A stretch of DNA of 64,000 nt. Source: Prionace glauca (lineage: Eukaryota; Chordata; Chondrichthyes; Carcharhiniformes; Carcharhinidae). The stretch's first letter is position 1. Every line of letters starts with the position of its first letter. This document shows positions 21,331 through 32,624 of the stretch, in pieces. The notes below the pieces were generated by a model, which saw nothing but the letters and a program-made list of their open reading frames with translations, searched no databases and was not told the origin of the DNA. The stretch spans positions 35,969,609 through 36,033,608 of the forward strand of contig CM075760.1 of assembly GCA_037974335.1 (NCBI GenBank), written 5' to 3'. A program made the translations under genes and the position numbers.

Positions 21331-21799
21331 GTCGTACCAAAGAGCACAGTTTCACTGCCATCTCCTGGACGACCTTTGCTATTGCAGGTGCTGTGAAATG
21401 CTGATTTCAGTTGCGGTTTCTTATTCTTTGATGAGCTGTGTATCCAGCTGGTAAGGCCAGCATATATTGGCAATCACTAATACATTGAATTTACTGGTTT
21501 TCTAGACATCATAGAAGGCACGTAATCGCCAAACACGTGTGCGCCTGGAGTCACCTCTGGGCTAAACTGGGGAATGATGGAAGGTTTTCCTTTCGGCAGA
21601 ATGTTAGAGAATCTGATATATTTCAGGTCATGGCCGCAATTACGGAAACCATCTTTAAATTCAAAACTGTAATTCCATTTTAGAACCTTTTGTAGTTGGA
21701 TTTGAATGTATACCTTGAGAAATTTGCCTACCCTCGGAATTACTTTCGCAGAGACGTTACCTCTGTGCTACTATCTTCCTTTCAACATTGATAAAGTAT

Positions 21800-22965
21800 T
21801 TACAGCAGAGAAGAAGGCCATTTTGAAGCGTCATGTGTGTGTTGGCCCTCGAAAGGAGCAATTCATCCAAGAACACTCTGTACCCCACAGTCTAGCATTT
21901 TGTTCATTTTCAGACAATTATCCAATTCCATTTTGAAACCATTAATTGGCTCTGCCTGCACCACACTCTCAAACAGCACATTCCAGATCTGGATCACTCA
22001 CTGTCTGACAATGTTTTTCGTGATGTCTCCGTGTTTCTTCCACCAATTTACTACAACCCGCGCCCTCTGTGTCAAGATCTTTCTGTCATTGACCAGTTTC
22101 TCTCTATCTACTCTATCAAGACCCCTCAGGATTTTGAATGTCTCATTAAAGTCACATCAGCAACTTTCTGTCAAGGAAATTAGTCCGAACCTCTCCAAAA
22201 TATTTTCGTCACCGAAGTTTCTGATCTCTGGAATTATTCTCGTGTTTTTCTTCCTTGCTTCCAGCCTATTGACTTTACATCCTGCCTTACGTTCGGTGCC
22301 CAAAATTGGAACGATTTTTTCGGCTGACTATTTTCCATGTGTTAGCTACAAATATAGCACAACTTCCTTGCTTCTGCATTCTTTTCCCCAATAGACAAAA
22401 AAAAAAACGATTCCCTTTTTCTGTTTGCCGCTGTCTGAACCTATCTTGCATCATGAATGATTTATACACATATTCACTCCAGTCCCTCGGCGTCTATATT
22501 CACTTTCATGGCCTTTTCATTATTTCCAGTTTTCTCTTCAAATTCTGCTGAACAAAACTAATCATGGAACTTTTCTCTGCCATAGGATAAATATCCAAAT
22601 TACTCATCCATTCCACCAATTAGTTTTTTTTTGCGTTCTGAAGTTCTGAATGATCTACTGATGGTTGGCAATGTTTCCAAGTTTTGGATCGTTCACAGAT
22701 TTTGAACGTCTGGCCTCCACTTCAAGCTCTCGGGCATTACTATGTCGTGAATTTCAATGTTCATATAACCTTTTCCTGGCAACATGACTGCAAGATTTGT
22801 TCTACTCCGAAAAACAGCTACGAATTGTTTCCTGGCACTCAGGCAATTTCCTATCCATGTTGCTCCTATCCATTTTATTCTCTGATCTCCACAGTTACTC
22901 ACAAGGCTGCGGTGCAGCACAGTATCACATGACTTTTGGACGCCTATTAAGAGAAATACACTCAC
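21800..22965 (-). mobile_element. Old CR1-type LINE
   Basis: Minus-strand text near 21880-22290 corresponds to the C-terminal and 3' region (GTCTCATTAAAGTCACATCA, CTCTATCAAGACCCCTCAGG). 22693-22965 still reads a decayed RT stretch: VQKSCDTVLHRSLVSNCG, IKWIGATWIGNCLSARKQFV, which matches the FDKVPHKRLLQKVRGHG ... [13 protein letters not shown] region. Many indels are present. Confidence 0.65.
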
Positions 22966-23159
22966 AAACTATCTGTTACTCAGCATAAAACTCAAACAAG
23001 TTAATTAAACTGGATCTGACCTGAACAAATACATTCTGGCTGAATTTGTGAAGAAACATATAATTGGGATGATTTCTGCAGTGATGAAGAGAGTGAAGAT
23101 ATAAATGCTAAATGTGCTAACGGCACAAAGATAGATCGGAAATTTGGCCGTTGGCGAGG

Positions 23160-23420
23160 GCAGTGGGCATATCTAGAATATTGTGCACAGTTCTTGTCTC
23201 CTTATCTTAAAAAAAAAGTGAATGTGCTAAAATAATAGTTCAGAGGAGTTTCACTAAACCATTGCCAGCTATGTTTGAGTTATCTTATGAGAAAAGGATA
23301 GTGACGTCAGGTTTGCACCCAGAGAGTTCAAAAGAGTAAGAGGCAAGTTGACTGAAACCTTCAAAACTCTAAGTGGTGCTAACAGTGTGGATGTTGAACG
23401 GAAGTTTACTCTTGTCCAGT
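23160..23420 (+). mobile_element. Old CR1-type LINE fragment, plus strand
   Basis: GAATATTGTGCACAGTTCTT, GTTCAGAGGAGTTTCACTAA and GAGTTATCTTATGAGAAAAGG correspond to LEYCAQF, QRRFT and LSYEER of the CR1 C-terminus. The fragment is short and frame-broken. Confidence 0.6.
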
Positions 23421-23520
23421 GTGTGGCTGTATTGGGTGTGTCTCTGAGTGCAGATATTTTGGGTCTGGTTTCTGCGCCTGTTTCCAATGCTGTACTGTCC
23501 ACGGGAGGGCGCTCTCTGAT

Positions 23521-23532
23521 CACTTATCCAAC
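23521..23532. repeat. Target-site duplication, left (CACTTATCCAAC)
   Basis: This 12-mer recurs exactly at 27520-27531. The two copies flank the Penelope-like palindrome and show that the whole structure integrated at one site. Confidence 0.85.
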
Positions 23533-23880
23533 GTAGTCATGATGTGGGTATGCCGGCGTTGGACTGGCGTAAACACAGTAAAAAGTCTGACAACACCAGG
23601 TTTTAGTCCAACCGATTTATTTGATAATATTCTCACAAGCTTTCGAGGGTGCTGCCTCTTTGTCAAGTGAATGGAGAGTTCTGGCCTCAGACAGACAGAG
23701 CATACAAAGTACAGACAGTTGCTGATTAGAATGCGAATCCTTACACCTAACCTGCTGTTCAATTCTTAAAGTGGCTGATAATGTGAGTGGAAGGAGCACT
23801 GATCACAGTTTAAAGAGATGTGTATTGTCTCCAGACAGTACAGTAAGTGAGGTTTTGCAAACCCAGGCAAGACACGGGGG

Positions 23881-25546
23881 TTACAGATAGTGCGACATGA
23901 ACCCAAGATCCCTGTTGAGACCGTCCTCATGTGTGCGGAACTTGGCTATCAGTCTCTGTTCAGCGACTCTGCGCTGTCGTGTGTCATGAAGGCCGCCTTG
24001 GAGAATGCTTACCCGAAGGTCAGAGGCTGAATGCCCATGACCGCTGAAGTGTTCGCCAACAGGAAGGGAACAGTCTTGCCTGGTGACTGTCGAGCGATGT
24101 TCATTCATCCGTTGTCGTAGCGTCTGCATGGTCTCCCCAACGTACCATGCTTCGGGACATCCTTTCTTGCAACGTATCAGGTAGACAATGTTGGCCGAGT
24201 TGCAAGAGTATTTACCATGTACCTGGTGGATGGTATTCTCACGTGTGATGATGGTATCCATGTCGATGATCCGGCATGTCTTGCAGAGGTTGCTGTGGCA
24301 GTGTTGTGTGGTATTGTGGTCACTGTTCTCCTGAAGGCTGGGTAGTTTGCTGCGAACAATGGTTTGTTTGAGGTTGTGTGGTTGTCTGAAAGCAAGAAGT
24401 GGGGGTGTGGGGATAGCCCTGGCGAGATGTTTGTCTTCATCAATGATATGTTGAAGACTCCGGAGAAGATGTCGTAGCTTCTCCGCTCCGGGGAAGTACT
24501 GGACGACGAAGGGTACTCTGTCCATTGTGTCCCGTGTTTGCCTTCTGAGGAGATCGGTGCGGTTTTTCTCTGTGGCACATCGGAACTGCCGATCTATGAG
24601 TCGAGCACCATATCCTGTTCTTATGAGGGCATCTTTCAGGGTCTGGAGGTGTCTGTCACGATCCTCCTCATCTGAGCAAATCCTGTGTATACGGAGGGCT
24701 TGTCCATAGGGAATAGCTTCTTTAACATGTTTAGGGTGGAAACTGGAGAAGTGGAGCATTGTGAGATTGTCTGTGGGTTTGCGGTACAGTGAGGTGCTGA
24801 GGTGACCGTCCTTAATGGAGATAAGTGTGTCCAAGAATGCAACTGATTCTGGGGAATAGTCCATGGTGAGTCTGATGGTGGGGTGGAATTTGTTGATATC
24901 ATCATATAGTTGTTTCAGTGATTGCTCACCATGAGGCCAAAGGAAGAAAATGTCATCGATGTATCTAGTGTATAGCATCGGTTGAAGATTCTGTGCAGTG
25001 AAGAAGTCTTGTTCGAACCTGTGCATGAAGATGTTGGCATATTGAGGTGCAAATTTGGTCCCCATGGCTGTTCCGTGTGTCTGGATGAAAAACTGGTTGT
25101 TGAAGGTGAAGAGATTGTGGTCCAGGATAAAGCGGATGAGTTGTAAAATTGCATCTGGAAACTGGCAGTTGTCAGCATTGAGTACTGAGGCAGTCGCAGC
25201 AATGCCATCGTTGTGGGGGATGTTGGTGTAGAGCGCTGAGACATCCATTGTGACGAGGAGTGTCCCTGGTTCAACTGCTCCGTGTGTGCTGAGTTTCAGT
25301 AGGAAGTCCGTAGTGTCGCGACAAAAGCTGGGGGTTCTTTGTACAATGGGTTTCAGGATGCCCTCGACGTAGCCAGAGAGGTTCTCACACAGAGTTCCAT
25401 TGCCCGATACGATGGGACGGCCAGGTGTGTTTGCCTTGTGTATCTTTGGGAGGCAGTAGAGATCTCCAATGCGGGGAGTACGTGGAATGAGAGCACGGAG
25501 GGTGCTCTGAAGGTCCGGATCAAAGGTCTTGATCAGATTGTTGAGT
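23881..25546 (-). CDS. Penelope-like RT/GIY-YIG protein, left arm, N-terminally truncated
   Basis: About 555 codons remain; the frame runs a few codons beyond the palindrome centre. In order: finger motif YCLPKIHK, VTMDVSALYTNIPH (RT motif A region), HGTAMGTKFAPQYANIF, the catalytic YIDDIFFLWPHG, AFLDTLISIKDGHL, a linker with YGARLIDRQF, then a Cys-rich CHSNLCKTC motif and the GIY-YIG endonuclease (ANIVYLIRCKKGCPEAWYVG, ETMQTLRQRMNEH). RT plus C-terminal GIY-YIG is diagnostic of Penelope-like elements. The N-terminal part of the usual protein is absent. It acts in target-primed retrotransposition. The frame shows no internal stop. Confidence 0.9.
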
Positions 25547-25550
25547 TGAC

Positions 25551-27214
25551 TCAACAATCTGATCAAGACCTTTGATCCGGACCTTCAGAGCACCCTCCGT
25601 GCTCTCATTCCACGTACTCCCCGCATTGGAGATCTCTACTGCCTCCCAAAGATACACAAGGCAAACACACCTGGCCGTCCCATCGTATCGGGCAATGGAA
25701 CTCTGTGTGAGAACCTCTCTGGCTACGTCGAGGGCATCCTGAAACCCATTGTACAAAGAACCCCCAGCTTTTGTCGCGACACTACGGACTTCCTACTGAA
25801 ACTCAGCACACACGGAGCAGTTGAACCAGGGACACTCCTCGTCACAATGGATGTCTCAGCGCTCTACACCAACATCCCCCACAACGATGGCATTGCTGCG
25901 ACTGCCTCAGTACTCAATGCTGACAACTGCCAGTTTCCAGATGCAATTTTACAACTCATCCGCTTTATCCTGGACCACAATCTCTTCACCTTCAACAACC
26001 AGTTTTTCATCCAGACACACGGAACAGCCATGGGGACCAAATTTGCACCTCAATATGCCAACATCTTCATGCACAGGTTCGAACAAGACTTCTTCACTGC
26101 ACAGAATCTTCAACCGATGCTATACACTAGATACATCGATGACATTTTCTTCCTTTGGCCTCATGGTGAGCAATCACTGAAACAACTATATGATGATATC
26201 AACAAATTCCACCCCACCATCAGACTCACCATGGACTATTCCCCAGAATCAGTTGCATTTTTGGACACACTTATCTCCATTAAGGACGGTCACCTCAGCA
26301 CCTCACTGTACCGCAAACCCACAGACAATCTCACAATGCTCCACTTCTCCAGTTTCCACCCTAAACATGTTAAAGAAGCTATTCCCTATGGACAAGCCCT
26401 CCGTATACACAGGATTTGCTCAGATGAGGAGGATCGTGACAGACACCTCCAGACCCTGAAAGATGCCCTCATAAGAACAGGATATGGTGCTCGACTCATA
26501 GATCGGCAGTTCCGATGTGCCACAGAGAAAAACCGCACCGATCTCCTCAGAAGGCAAACACGGGACACAATGGACAGAGTACCCTTCGTCGTCCAGTACT
26601 TCCCCGGAGCGGAGAAGCTACGACATCTTCTCCGGAGTCTTCAACATATCATTGATGAAGACAAACATCTCGCCAGGGCTATCCCCACACCCCCACTTCT
26701 TGCTTTCAGACAACCACACAACCTCAAACAAACCATTGTTCGCAGCAAACTACCCAGCCTTCAGGAGAACAGTGACCACAATACCACACAACCCTGCCAC
26801 AGCAACCTCTGCAAGACATGCCGGATCATCGACATGGATACCATCATCACACGTGAGAATACCATCCACCAGGTACATGGTAAATACTCTTGCAACTCGG
26901 CCAACATTGTCTACCTGATACGTTGCAAGAAAGGATGTCCCGAAGCATGGTACGTTGGGGAGACCATGCAGACGCTACGACAACGGATGAATGAACATCG
27001 CTCGACAGTCACCAGGCAAGACTGTTCCCTTCCTGTTGGCGAACACTTCAGCGGTCACGGGCATTCAGCCTCTGACCTTCGGGTAAGCATTCTCCAAGGC
27101 GGCCTTCATGACACACGACAGCGCAGAGTCGCTGAACAGAGACTGATAGCCAAGTTCCGCACACATGAGGACGGTCTCAACAGGGATCTTGGGTTCATGT
27201 CGCACTATCTGTAA
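25551..27214 (+). CDS. Penelope-like RT/GIY-YIG protein, right arm, N-terminally truncated
   Basis: This mirrors the left-arm frame codon for codon. It is open from the palindrome centre, and the first internal ATG that opens a long frame is at 25847 (MDVSALYTNIPH). Domain order and motifs are the same: YIDD catalytic box, Cys-rich knuckle, GIY-YIG module (YLIRC, AWYVGE). Only a couple of residue differences from the left arm are visible. No promoter is evident for either copy, since both lost their 5' ends. Confidence 0.88.
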
Positions 27215-27519
27215 CCCCCGTGTCTTGCCTGGGTTTGCAAAACCTCACTTACTGTACTGTCTGGAGACAATACACATCTCTTTAAACTGTGATCAGTGCT
27301 CCTTCCACTCACATTATCAGCCACTTTAAGAATTGAACAGCAGGTTAGGTGTAAGGATTCGCATTCTAATCAGCAACTGTCTGTACTTTGTATGCTCTGT
27401 CTGTCTGAGGCCAGAACTCTCCATTCACTTGACAAAGAGGCAGCACCCTCGAAAGCTTGTGAGAATATTATCAAATAAATCGGTTGGACTAAAACCTGGT
27501 GTTGTCAGACTTTTTACTG

Positions 27520-27531
27520 CACTTATCCAAC
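27520..27531. repeat. Target-site duplication, right (CACTTATCCAAC)
   Basis: Exact repeat of 23521-23532. Confidence 0.85.
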
Positions 27532-27834
27532 ATCATACTCTCCTTTTGCAGAAAATGACGATTTGCTGATACGAAAATGAGCAGAGAAAATAAATCTTAT
27601 CAAATGAAATTGCATTTTTTCCGTTCTTTTGATTCAACCTTTAACTTCAATACATTTATTTAACATCAACATCTTTATTCTGAATGAATATCTCTGAAAG
27701 AGACAACATTGAAATGCAAGCATGACTGACCAACAAAAGAACTCGAGTCACTGGAGCTATCGCTCCTGTTTTCAATCAGGAAGCAATTCCAGGTCCTCTT
27801 CGTTCATCTGCTGCACGCAATCAACAAATTGTCA
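27532..27834. other. Anonymous DNA
   Basis: No feature recognised between the Penelope-like insertion and the tRNA-Glu-like relic. Confidence 0.4.
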
Positions 27835-27906
27835 TTCCCTGACCCGAATTAAACCCAGGCCGCGATGGTGGGAGGGCTGATTCCAAACAGATGGACCATT
27901 AGGGAA
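27835..27906 (-). pseudogene. tRNA-Glu-like relic
   Basis: The minus strand starts TTCCCTAATGGTCCAT and ends GGGTTTAATTCGGGTCAGGG, aligning along its length with tRNA-Glu (TCCCTGGTGGTCTAGTGG ... TTCGATTCCCGGTCAGGGA). The anticodon stem-loop (CAGCCCTCCCACCATCG) and the B box (TTCGA changed to TTTAA) are degraded. It is the first of several members of a copied tRNA module. Confidence 0.7.
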
Positions 27907-28175
27907 GATAGCGATGGAACATTTAGCCCGCCTTTCCACTTCATAATTTAAAAAAAATATATACACAAGGAATATTTGTTGGACAAAAGTCATGTCCAGA
28001 AAGAACATGAATGACTCCTTCAGCCAATGAAACACTAATTGTTGTTATCTGGAACAAGAAATCGACAGTGAGGTGAAATAGTCTCACAGGTTTTTCATGT
28101 GATTTTTTTAATTTCCAAAACTGTCCAATCTCGTCACTGCTGATACTGTGAAACTTACGAGGTAAACACACAACA
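27835..28175 (-). repeat. tRNA-Glu module, copy 1
   Basis: The tRNA-like relic is followed at 28020-28160 by CAGCCAATGAAACACTAAT, AAATCGACAGTGAGGTGAAA, TAGTCTCACAGG and GTGAAACTTACGAGGTAAAC. The same block lies beside the relics at 35147, 41338 and 49111, so the unit of duplication is larger than the tRNA. Confidence 0.65.
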
Positions 28176-28618
28176 GATTTTCGTCACTTCAAACTATCTG
28201 CTTTCCACCTCAGCATTTTGTAGATTTAAAAGCACCGTTCTTTAAAAGTTTTAGACTATCCTCATTGTACTGATGATTACCGACTTGCTGTGTATTTTAT
28301 ATATTGATAAAACCTGTACTTGTAATATAAACAGCAGATGGTAGACATTCTCTGCTGGTGTGGCAGCTTTGTGCGCACATACAATTCTAAACACTTCCAT
28401 GCTTTCGCTGTTCTGAATTATAGGGATTATTGCGTTTTCAAACTTGGAAAATATTTTCAAATCACCTGATTCATTTCAAATTGTTTTTGTTAAATGTTAA
28501 TGCATTGCATACTCTCACAGCCATAGGACTTTTACAAACCGTTATGTCTTTAATGATGTTATACAACTGCAGTTATAGAGAAATGGACAAAAATTGGGGC
28601 AAGTGCTGTTTTCTGAAT

Positions 28619-28668
28619 CTTTGTCAAACACCTTACTGAAATCCATATAGACGACATCAACGGCTCGT
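28619..28668 (-). mobile_element. About 45-bp CR1 fragment
   Basis: TTTGTCAAACACCTTACTGA and AATCCATATAGACGACATCAA match 4873-4913 of the 3.8-5.8 kb LINE almost base for base (RT motif A region, MDFSKAFDK). No other part of the LINE is present nearby. It lies in otherwise anonymous DNA (28175-29220). Confidence 0.7.
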
Positions 28669-29220
28669 TTCAATGCTGGGTCTGGTTCGTCCTGCTCAGC
28701 CTCCTAAGTGAGTGAGTTTCTGCAGACGGAAGCTCGCCTCTTCCAACATCAGCACTGTGGCCCGAGTTCCCTTTACTGGGAGACAATGTGGTCGAGAGGC
28801 TAAACCCGCTGTGTCTGTTTCAGGCCCTGAGTTTCTCACTGGCGGAGATGGAGAACAGGAGCTGGAGTGCCTGGAATTCTTTCTGAAGTTCGTGGTGTGC
28901 TGGGAATTGATTTTTTTTTCTTGCAATGGTTGGGGTTTTATGGCTTGTAGATGATTGAAGAATTCCCATGGGAGGGTATCTCCCAAACAGAATTGATAGG
29001 GAACAGGCCCTGATAGGAACGTCCCTCACAACCACGCGGATCCATTGCCATGATTCTTTACTAATAACCTATCAACTGCCTTTAAGTGCCCCTCCAGGTT
29101 GATGGGAATGGCACTGGGTGTCAACTTCCACCCTTGGAAGATCAGACTTAACTTTGGGCAAAGTGATCTTCCCATGAGAAATTCTGCTTGGGGGCTTCCT
29201 GTTGTTGAAGAAGAAATCTG

Positions 29221-30790
29221 TTATTCTGTAAATAATTTCACAATTGCATTAAATGGAAATCTGATCACATTCTTCAGATCCTCTCTGAATTGTGTCTGGG
29301 TCACTGCATAAATGTATGTATTGGTGCAGCAACTCAGAAGTTGGAGCATAAATCCCAATTCCCGCACAAATGCAGGAATATAAAAATGAATTAAGTTTAA
29401 ATTATATAATCGTTCACAAAAGGAGTGGATAAGTAAGATTGACCATAGCAGGATAAAATTTCCTGATAGAGCAAACAGTAAGATAATGGATTTTCTCCTC
29501 TTCACTGTCTCTGGGTCCTTTGAACTATCCATACGCTTGCGGTTCTGAAGTCTCCTGCGGAATTTGGTCGACCCTAGAATGTGTTTAATGGTGAAAACAT
29601 TCAGCAACAGAATCAACAAAAAAGGAATGAACGGTGTTAAAATATAATGCAGATTTTAAACCACTCCCCATGCTTCAGAAGAGAGGACATCAGAGCCTAC
29701 ATTACAAAAATGGGGAATATTCTGAAACGCATATCTATCACCATACATGAAATACCAGAAAATGTTCTTTACACTGAATAGCACACTCACAGTTCCGAGA
29801 ACCACTGTTGCAGTTTTCTCAGTGCAGTATTTTATTTCCAGCTTCTGACAAGTAATAGCCACAAATCGATCAAAGGTGAAAGAGACAGTGAACCAGACAG
29901 AGCAATCAGTGACTGCATAAAGCAGCACAGCATGGATATTACATATTTTAATGTGGTAAATGATTAAAAATTCAAACTTCATGGGAATTTGCCTCAAAAT
30001 GAGATCGATGATAATGACCAGTAGATCCGCTGCTGACATGGAAATGAGGTAACATTTCACACTTTTGGAAAGACCACACTTTCCTCGCGACAGGATAAGA
30101 ATCGTCAAAACATTCACTGTAAGAAAGAGAAACACAATTTAGTCGTATTTTAGACTGAGCACAAGAGAAGCAATCTCTCAGGATCCTTGGTAACAGCTGA
30201 AACATTTTTATTAAATCCACCCCGGAATAGACTGAGTTCACCTATTCTGCTCGAGACAAGGTTCACAGCAGAAAAGCCCCGCAATGATGTAGCAAGAAAC
30301 CACATTCACCAGTTAATAAAGTCTCCAATTTGCTGCCTTCTTCAGATTTGTATGTGGGGGACACAATGGTGCCAGTAGGTTTGGAGCAAATGTTTCTGGT
30401 CTGGATGACTCTGCTTTGATTGTGCTGAAGACTGTGCAGTTGAAGATGTTAAATCAGCTGATTTGGAATTGGCTGTGAATCATAATACGCAGCATAATCA
30501 TAATCATGTTACATAACGACAACCGTAAAGTGGAAAGATTGAAAGTGAATGTCAGGTAGTGTGAGGATAGCTGTGTGGTAAGGAAAAATGTTTCCAGTGC
30601 ATTCACAGCAACAAACCATGAACGTTACACAAAATTAAATCAATAACTGGGTAACATAGACAACGACAATGAACACAGAGAAATACGACTTACCAGTGAC
30701 ACCAACTACAGCAAGGAACGGGTAGTAAATCCTTTGGATGTCGTAAAATACCCAAAGAATACGAAGCTCAAGTGGTATAATCCAAAACAT
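29221..30790 (-). pseudogene. GPR139-like class A GPCR, two exons, one in-frame stop
   Basis: Exon 1 is 30694-30790 (starts M-F-W-I-I-P-L-E-L-R, ends at a GTAAGT donor, reading IYYPFLAVVGVT). Exon 2 begins at 30116 after TTTCTTACAG and reads VNVLTILILSRGKCGLSKSV in TM1 to TM2, DRF(VAIT) at the end of TM3, TM4 and then SEAWGVV. A TAA at 29656-29658 follows, where relatives have a tyrosine. The same frame then continues NLHYILTPFIPFLLILLLNV (TM5), TM6 and NTYIYAVTQTQFREDL (TM7 and tail) to a stop at 29221. Everything except that codon looks functional, so it is a recent pseudogene, a segregating null, or a sequencing error. It would be a plasma-membrane receptor; the ligand is unknown. Confidence 0.85.
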
Positions 30791-31136
30791 GGCTCTGAAA
30801 TTCAATGATTGCTGACTGTACTAGAGACCAATCCCAGTTAAACAATATTGCACACACAGTGAAATTTCCTATTTATAAATCTTCTAATTTCCCCATTGGA
30901 ACAATTAAACCGTGTGCTGAGGGACATGAATCACAGTCTGAACAAACAAGATGACTTCATCTTTTCTTGCAAATTATATGGTTATTGCCTTTTAGTGCAT
31001 GCTAAAAAAAAATCCGAATGAAGGCAAACATTTTGGTTCATGCACCTTGGCAAAAAGAAGGAACATTGATTAACAATGTGTTGCTGAACTGAAGAGAGTT
31101 GAAACCGTTGTGAGTATTGCTGTCACATTGTCAGTC
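30791..31136. other. Anonymous DNA upstream of the GPCR
   Basis: This would hold the receptor promoter. No TATA box or other clear element was identified. Confidence 0.4.
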
Positions 31137-31855
31137 TATCCGTTTTCCAGCAGATCTCTAAAGACAGATAAGTCAACACCGGGAACAAAATAGTGAGGCT
31201 GAAATCATTTTATTCGCAAGAACACACAACAGAATGGTTGTCAATAAATACTTACATGTTAAATGTTCTTCAGTTGAAACACATGAACTGTTTGTTGTTT
31301 CCATGCACTCATGGAAAGCAGAGATGGGCTGAAGGTTATCACTGGGAAAACTGAAGGGGAATTGCGAAAAGAGATCATTTCTCCAAACGGGGTTATTAGA
31401 AAATAGATTATTTAAAATAAATAAGCACGCAAATGTCTATGACATTTCTTAGACATAGAACCATAGAATTCCTACAGTTCAGAAGAAAGGTTATCTTGGC
31501 CCACTGAGTCTGCATCCCACCCAGGTCCTCCCCTCTGCCCTATCCCCATTAGCCCCACACATTTACCATGGCTAATCCACATACACAAAGGGAAAATAAC
31601 GGCCAATTTTTGCATGGTGAATCCAACTAATATGATCTGTTGTAATATAAATGAGGGATGGGTTTTGTGCAGTAATACAGAGACAGAGCCGAATGCACCA
31701 GATATCGATACAGCACCTGTACTAATATGAATGCAGACTGGGCCCAGTTCAGTCATTACTGAGAGTGTGTATACAGTATATTATTAACCAGCGTGGTGTT
31801 TTCTCATTTAAATAGAAACATGACATCCTCAGTTTTGACAAAGACAAGGTCTTTG
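31137..31855. repeat. Segmental duplication, copy 2
   Basis: Partner of 19056-19765 in the same orientation, including a minus-strand SINE fragment (31455-31625) and satellite units (31625-31830). It ends at CTCAGTTTTGACAAAGACAA, just before the tRNA-Glu module at 31860. Confidence 0.8.
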
Positions 31856-31859
31856 TGAA

Positions 31860-32345
31860 GGATAAAATGTGAAGGATAAACTTGCATTTGGTGAATAAAA
31901 AGTCCGAAATACAATAAAAATTCATGGATAAATCAACATTTTAAAGAAATGGTATCAGCTTCCCTGGTGGCCTAGTGGTTAAGATTCGGCGCTCTCAGTA
32001 CTACAACCTGGGTTCGGCTCCCGCTCAGGGAATATAGATTTATTGCTGTACAACAATCCTGCGTTACTTCTCAGTCTGCAACTGTCAGAATCAATATTAG
32101 GGAGATTTCTTTGTTTGTATCTGTATTGGAAAAGTCAAATGTGAAGAATCAAAAAGAAATTAAGAGAGCGATAGGCGAGAAAGGGCTGATGGTACGAAAT
32201 GCTAATGCGGTTAAAATCTAGCTGTTAATGGGGGAAGATTTACTGTTTCTACTGACACAAATATCTGCAGATCTCGGTCCAAATCTCTGCTTCCATGACA
32301 AGAAAACTTTGAATTGAATGAAATAGTAAACTCTCCCACCCCCTG
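31860..32345 (+). repeat. tRNA-Glu module, copy 2
   Basis: This block is the inverted partner of 48755-49290. Matched parts include the upstream TTGGTGAATAAAAAGTCYGAA text, CATGGATAAAT, the tRNA, CTGCGTTACTTC beyond it, and TTTCTACTGACACAAATAT. Confidence 0.7.
31961..32032 (+). pseudogene. tRNA-Glu(CTC)-like gene, defective anticodon stem
   Basis: TCCCTGGTGGCCTAGTGGTT, an A-box match, CGGCGCTCTCA with the CTC anticodon, GGTTCGGCTCC as a near B box, and a 3' CAGGGAA pairing with the 5' TCCCTGG arm are all present. The 3' side of the anticodon stem (GTACTA) no longer pairs with CGGCG. It is the best preserved of the Glu-like copies but is probably not functional. Confidence 0.7.
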
Positions 32346-32515
32346 TGAAATGGCGGCAGTTTTCACTCAGAAACCAGTAAGTGTGAGTTTAGCAATGTGG
32401 GAAGGAGAAAGACTCAGTTTGAGCAGTGACATTGCGGGAGGAATGGAGAGCTGGAGTTCACCCAGAAAAGCAGCAAAGTTTCAAATCAATGGCGTCCAAC
32501 ATTGGATGGTCCATT
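32326..32515 (+). repeat. tRNA-Lys flank duplicate without the tRNA
   Basis: This matches 40139-40312: GGCGGCAGTTTTCACTCAGA, GGAGAAAGACTCAGTTTG, TGGAGTTCACCCAG and the final GGCGTCCAACATTGG, which is the first part of the tRNA-Lys-like copy as it reads on the plus strand. The rest of the tRNA is missing here. Confidence 0.65.
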
Positions 32516-32624
32516 AACGCTGATAATTTAATGTTATTCAGCAGAATTACCACAGGATGGTTTATCACAGATTGATGCTAATACTTTGAATGGAGTGAAT
32601 TGCAGTAACATTGAATGCAGTAGA

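Larger units (their letters stand above)
23533..27519. mobile_element. Penelope-like element, head-to-head palindrome
   Basis: Two nearly identical copies meet at a 2-nt spacer (TG, 25547-25548). The left arm is 23577-25546 and the right arm 25549-27518, with no indels over the readable coding parts: the frame ends at 23881 and 27214, symmetric about the centre. The left arm carries about 44 nt more at its outer end (23533-23576), typical of the family's terminus. Both copies are truncated at their 5' ends, which face each other. A 12-bp target-site duplication flanks the unit. Very few differences between arms imply recent origin or ongoing correction. Confidence 0.9.

Noticed and set aside
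23499-23512. A third CTCF-like site marking a lost V segment
   Set aside because: The match is only 12 of 14, and I could not read any V framework upstream of it.
25339-25756. Frames crossing the palindrome centre as separate genes
   Set aside because: They are antisense or mirror readings of the Penelope-like coding sequence.
23533-27519. Fold-back assembly artefact as the only explanation of the palindrome
   Set aside because: The 12-bp target-site duplication outside both arms and the unequal outer ends favour a real insertion, although read-level proof is needed.
29221-30135. The GPCR halves as two separate genes
   Set aside because: They are in one frame, separated by a single stop codon, and together make one seven-transmembrane protein.
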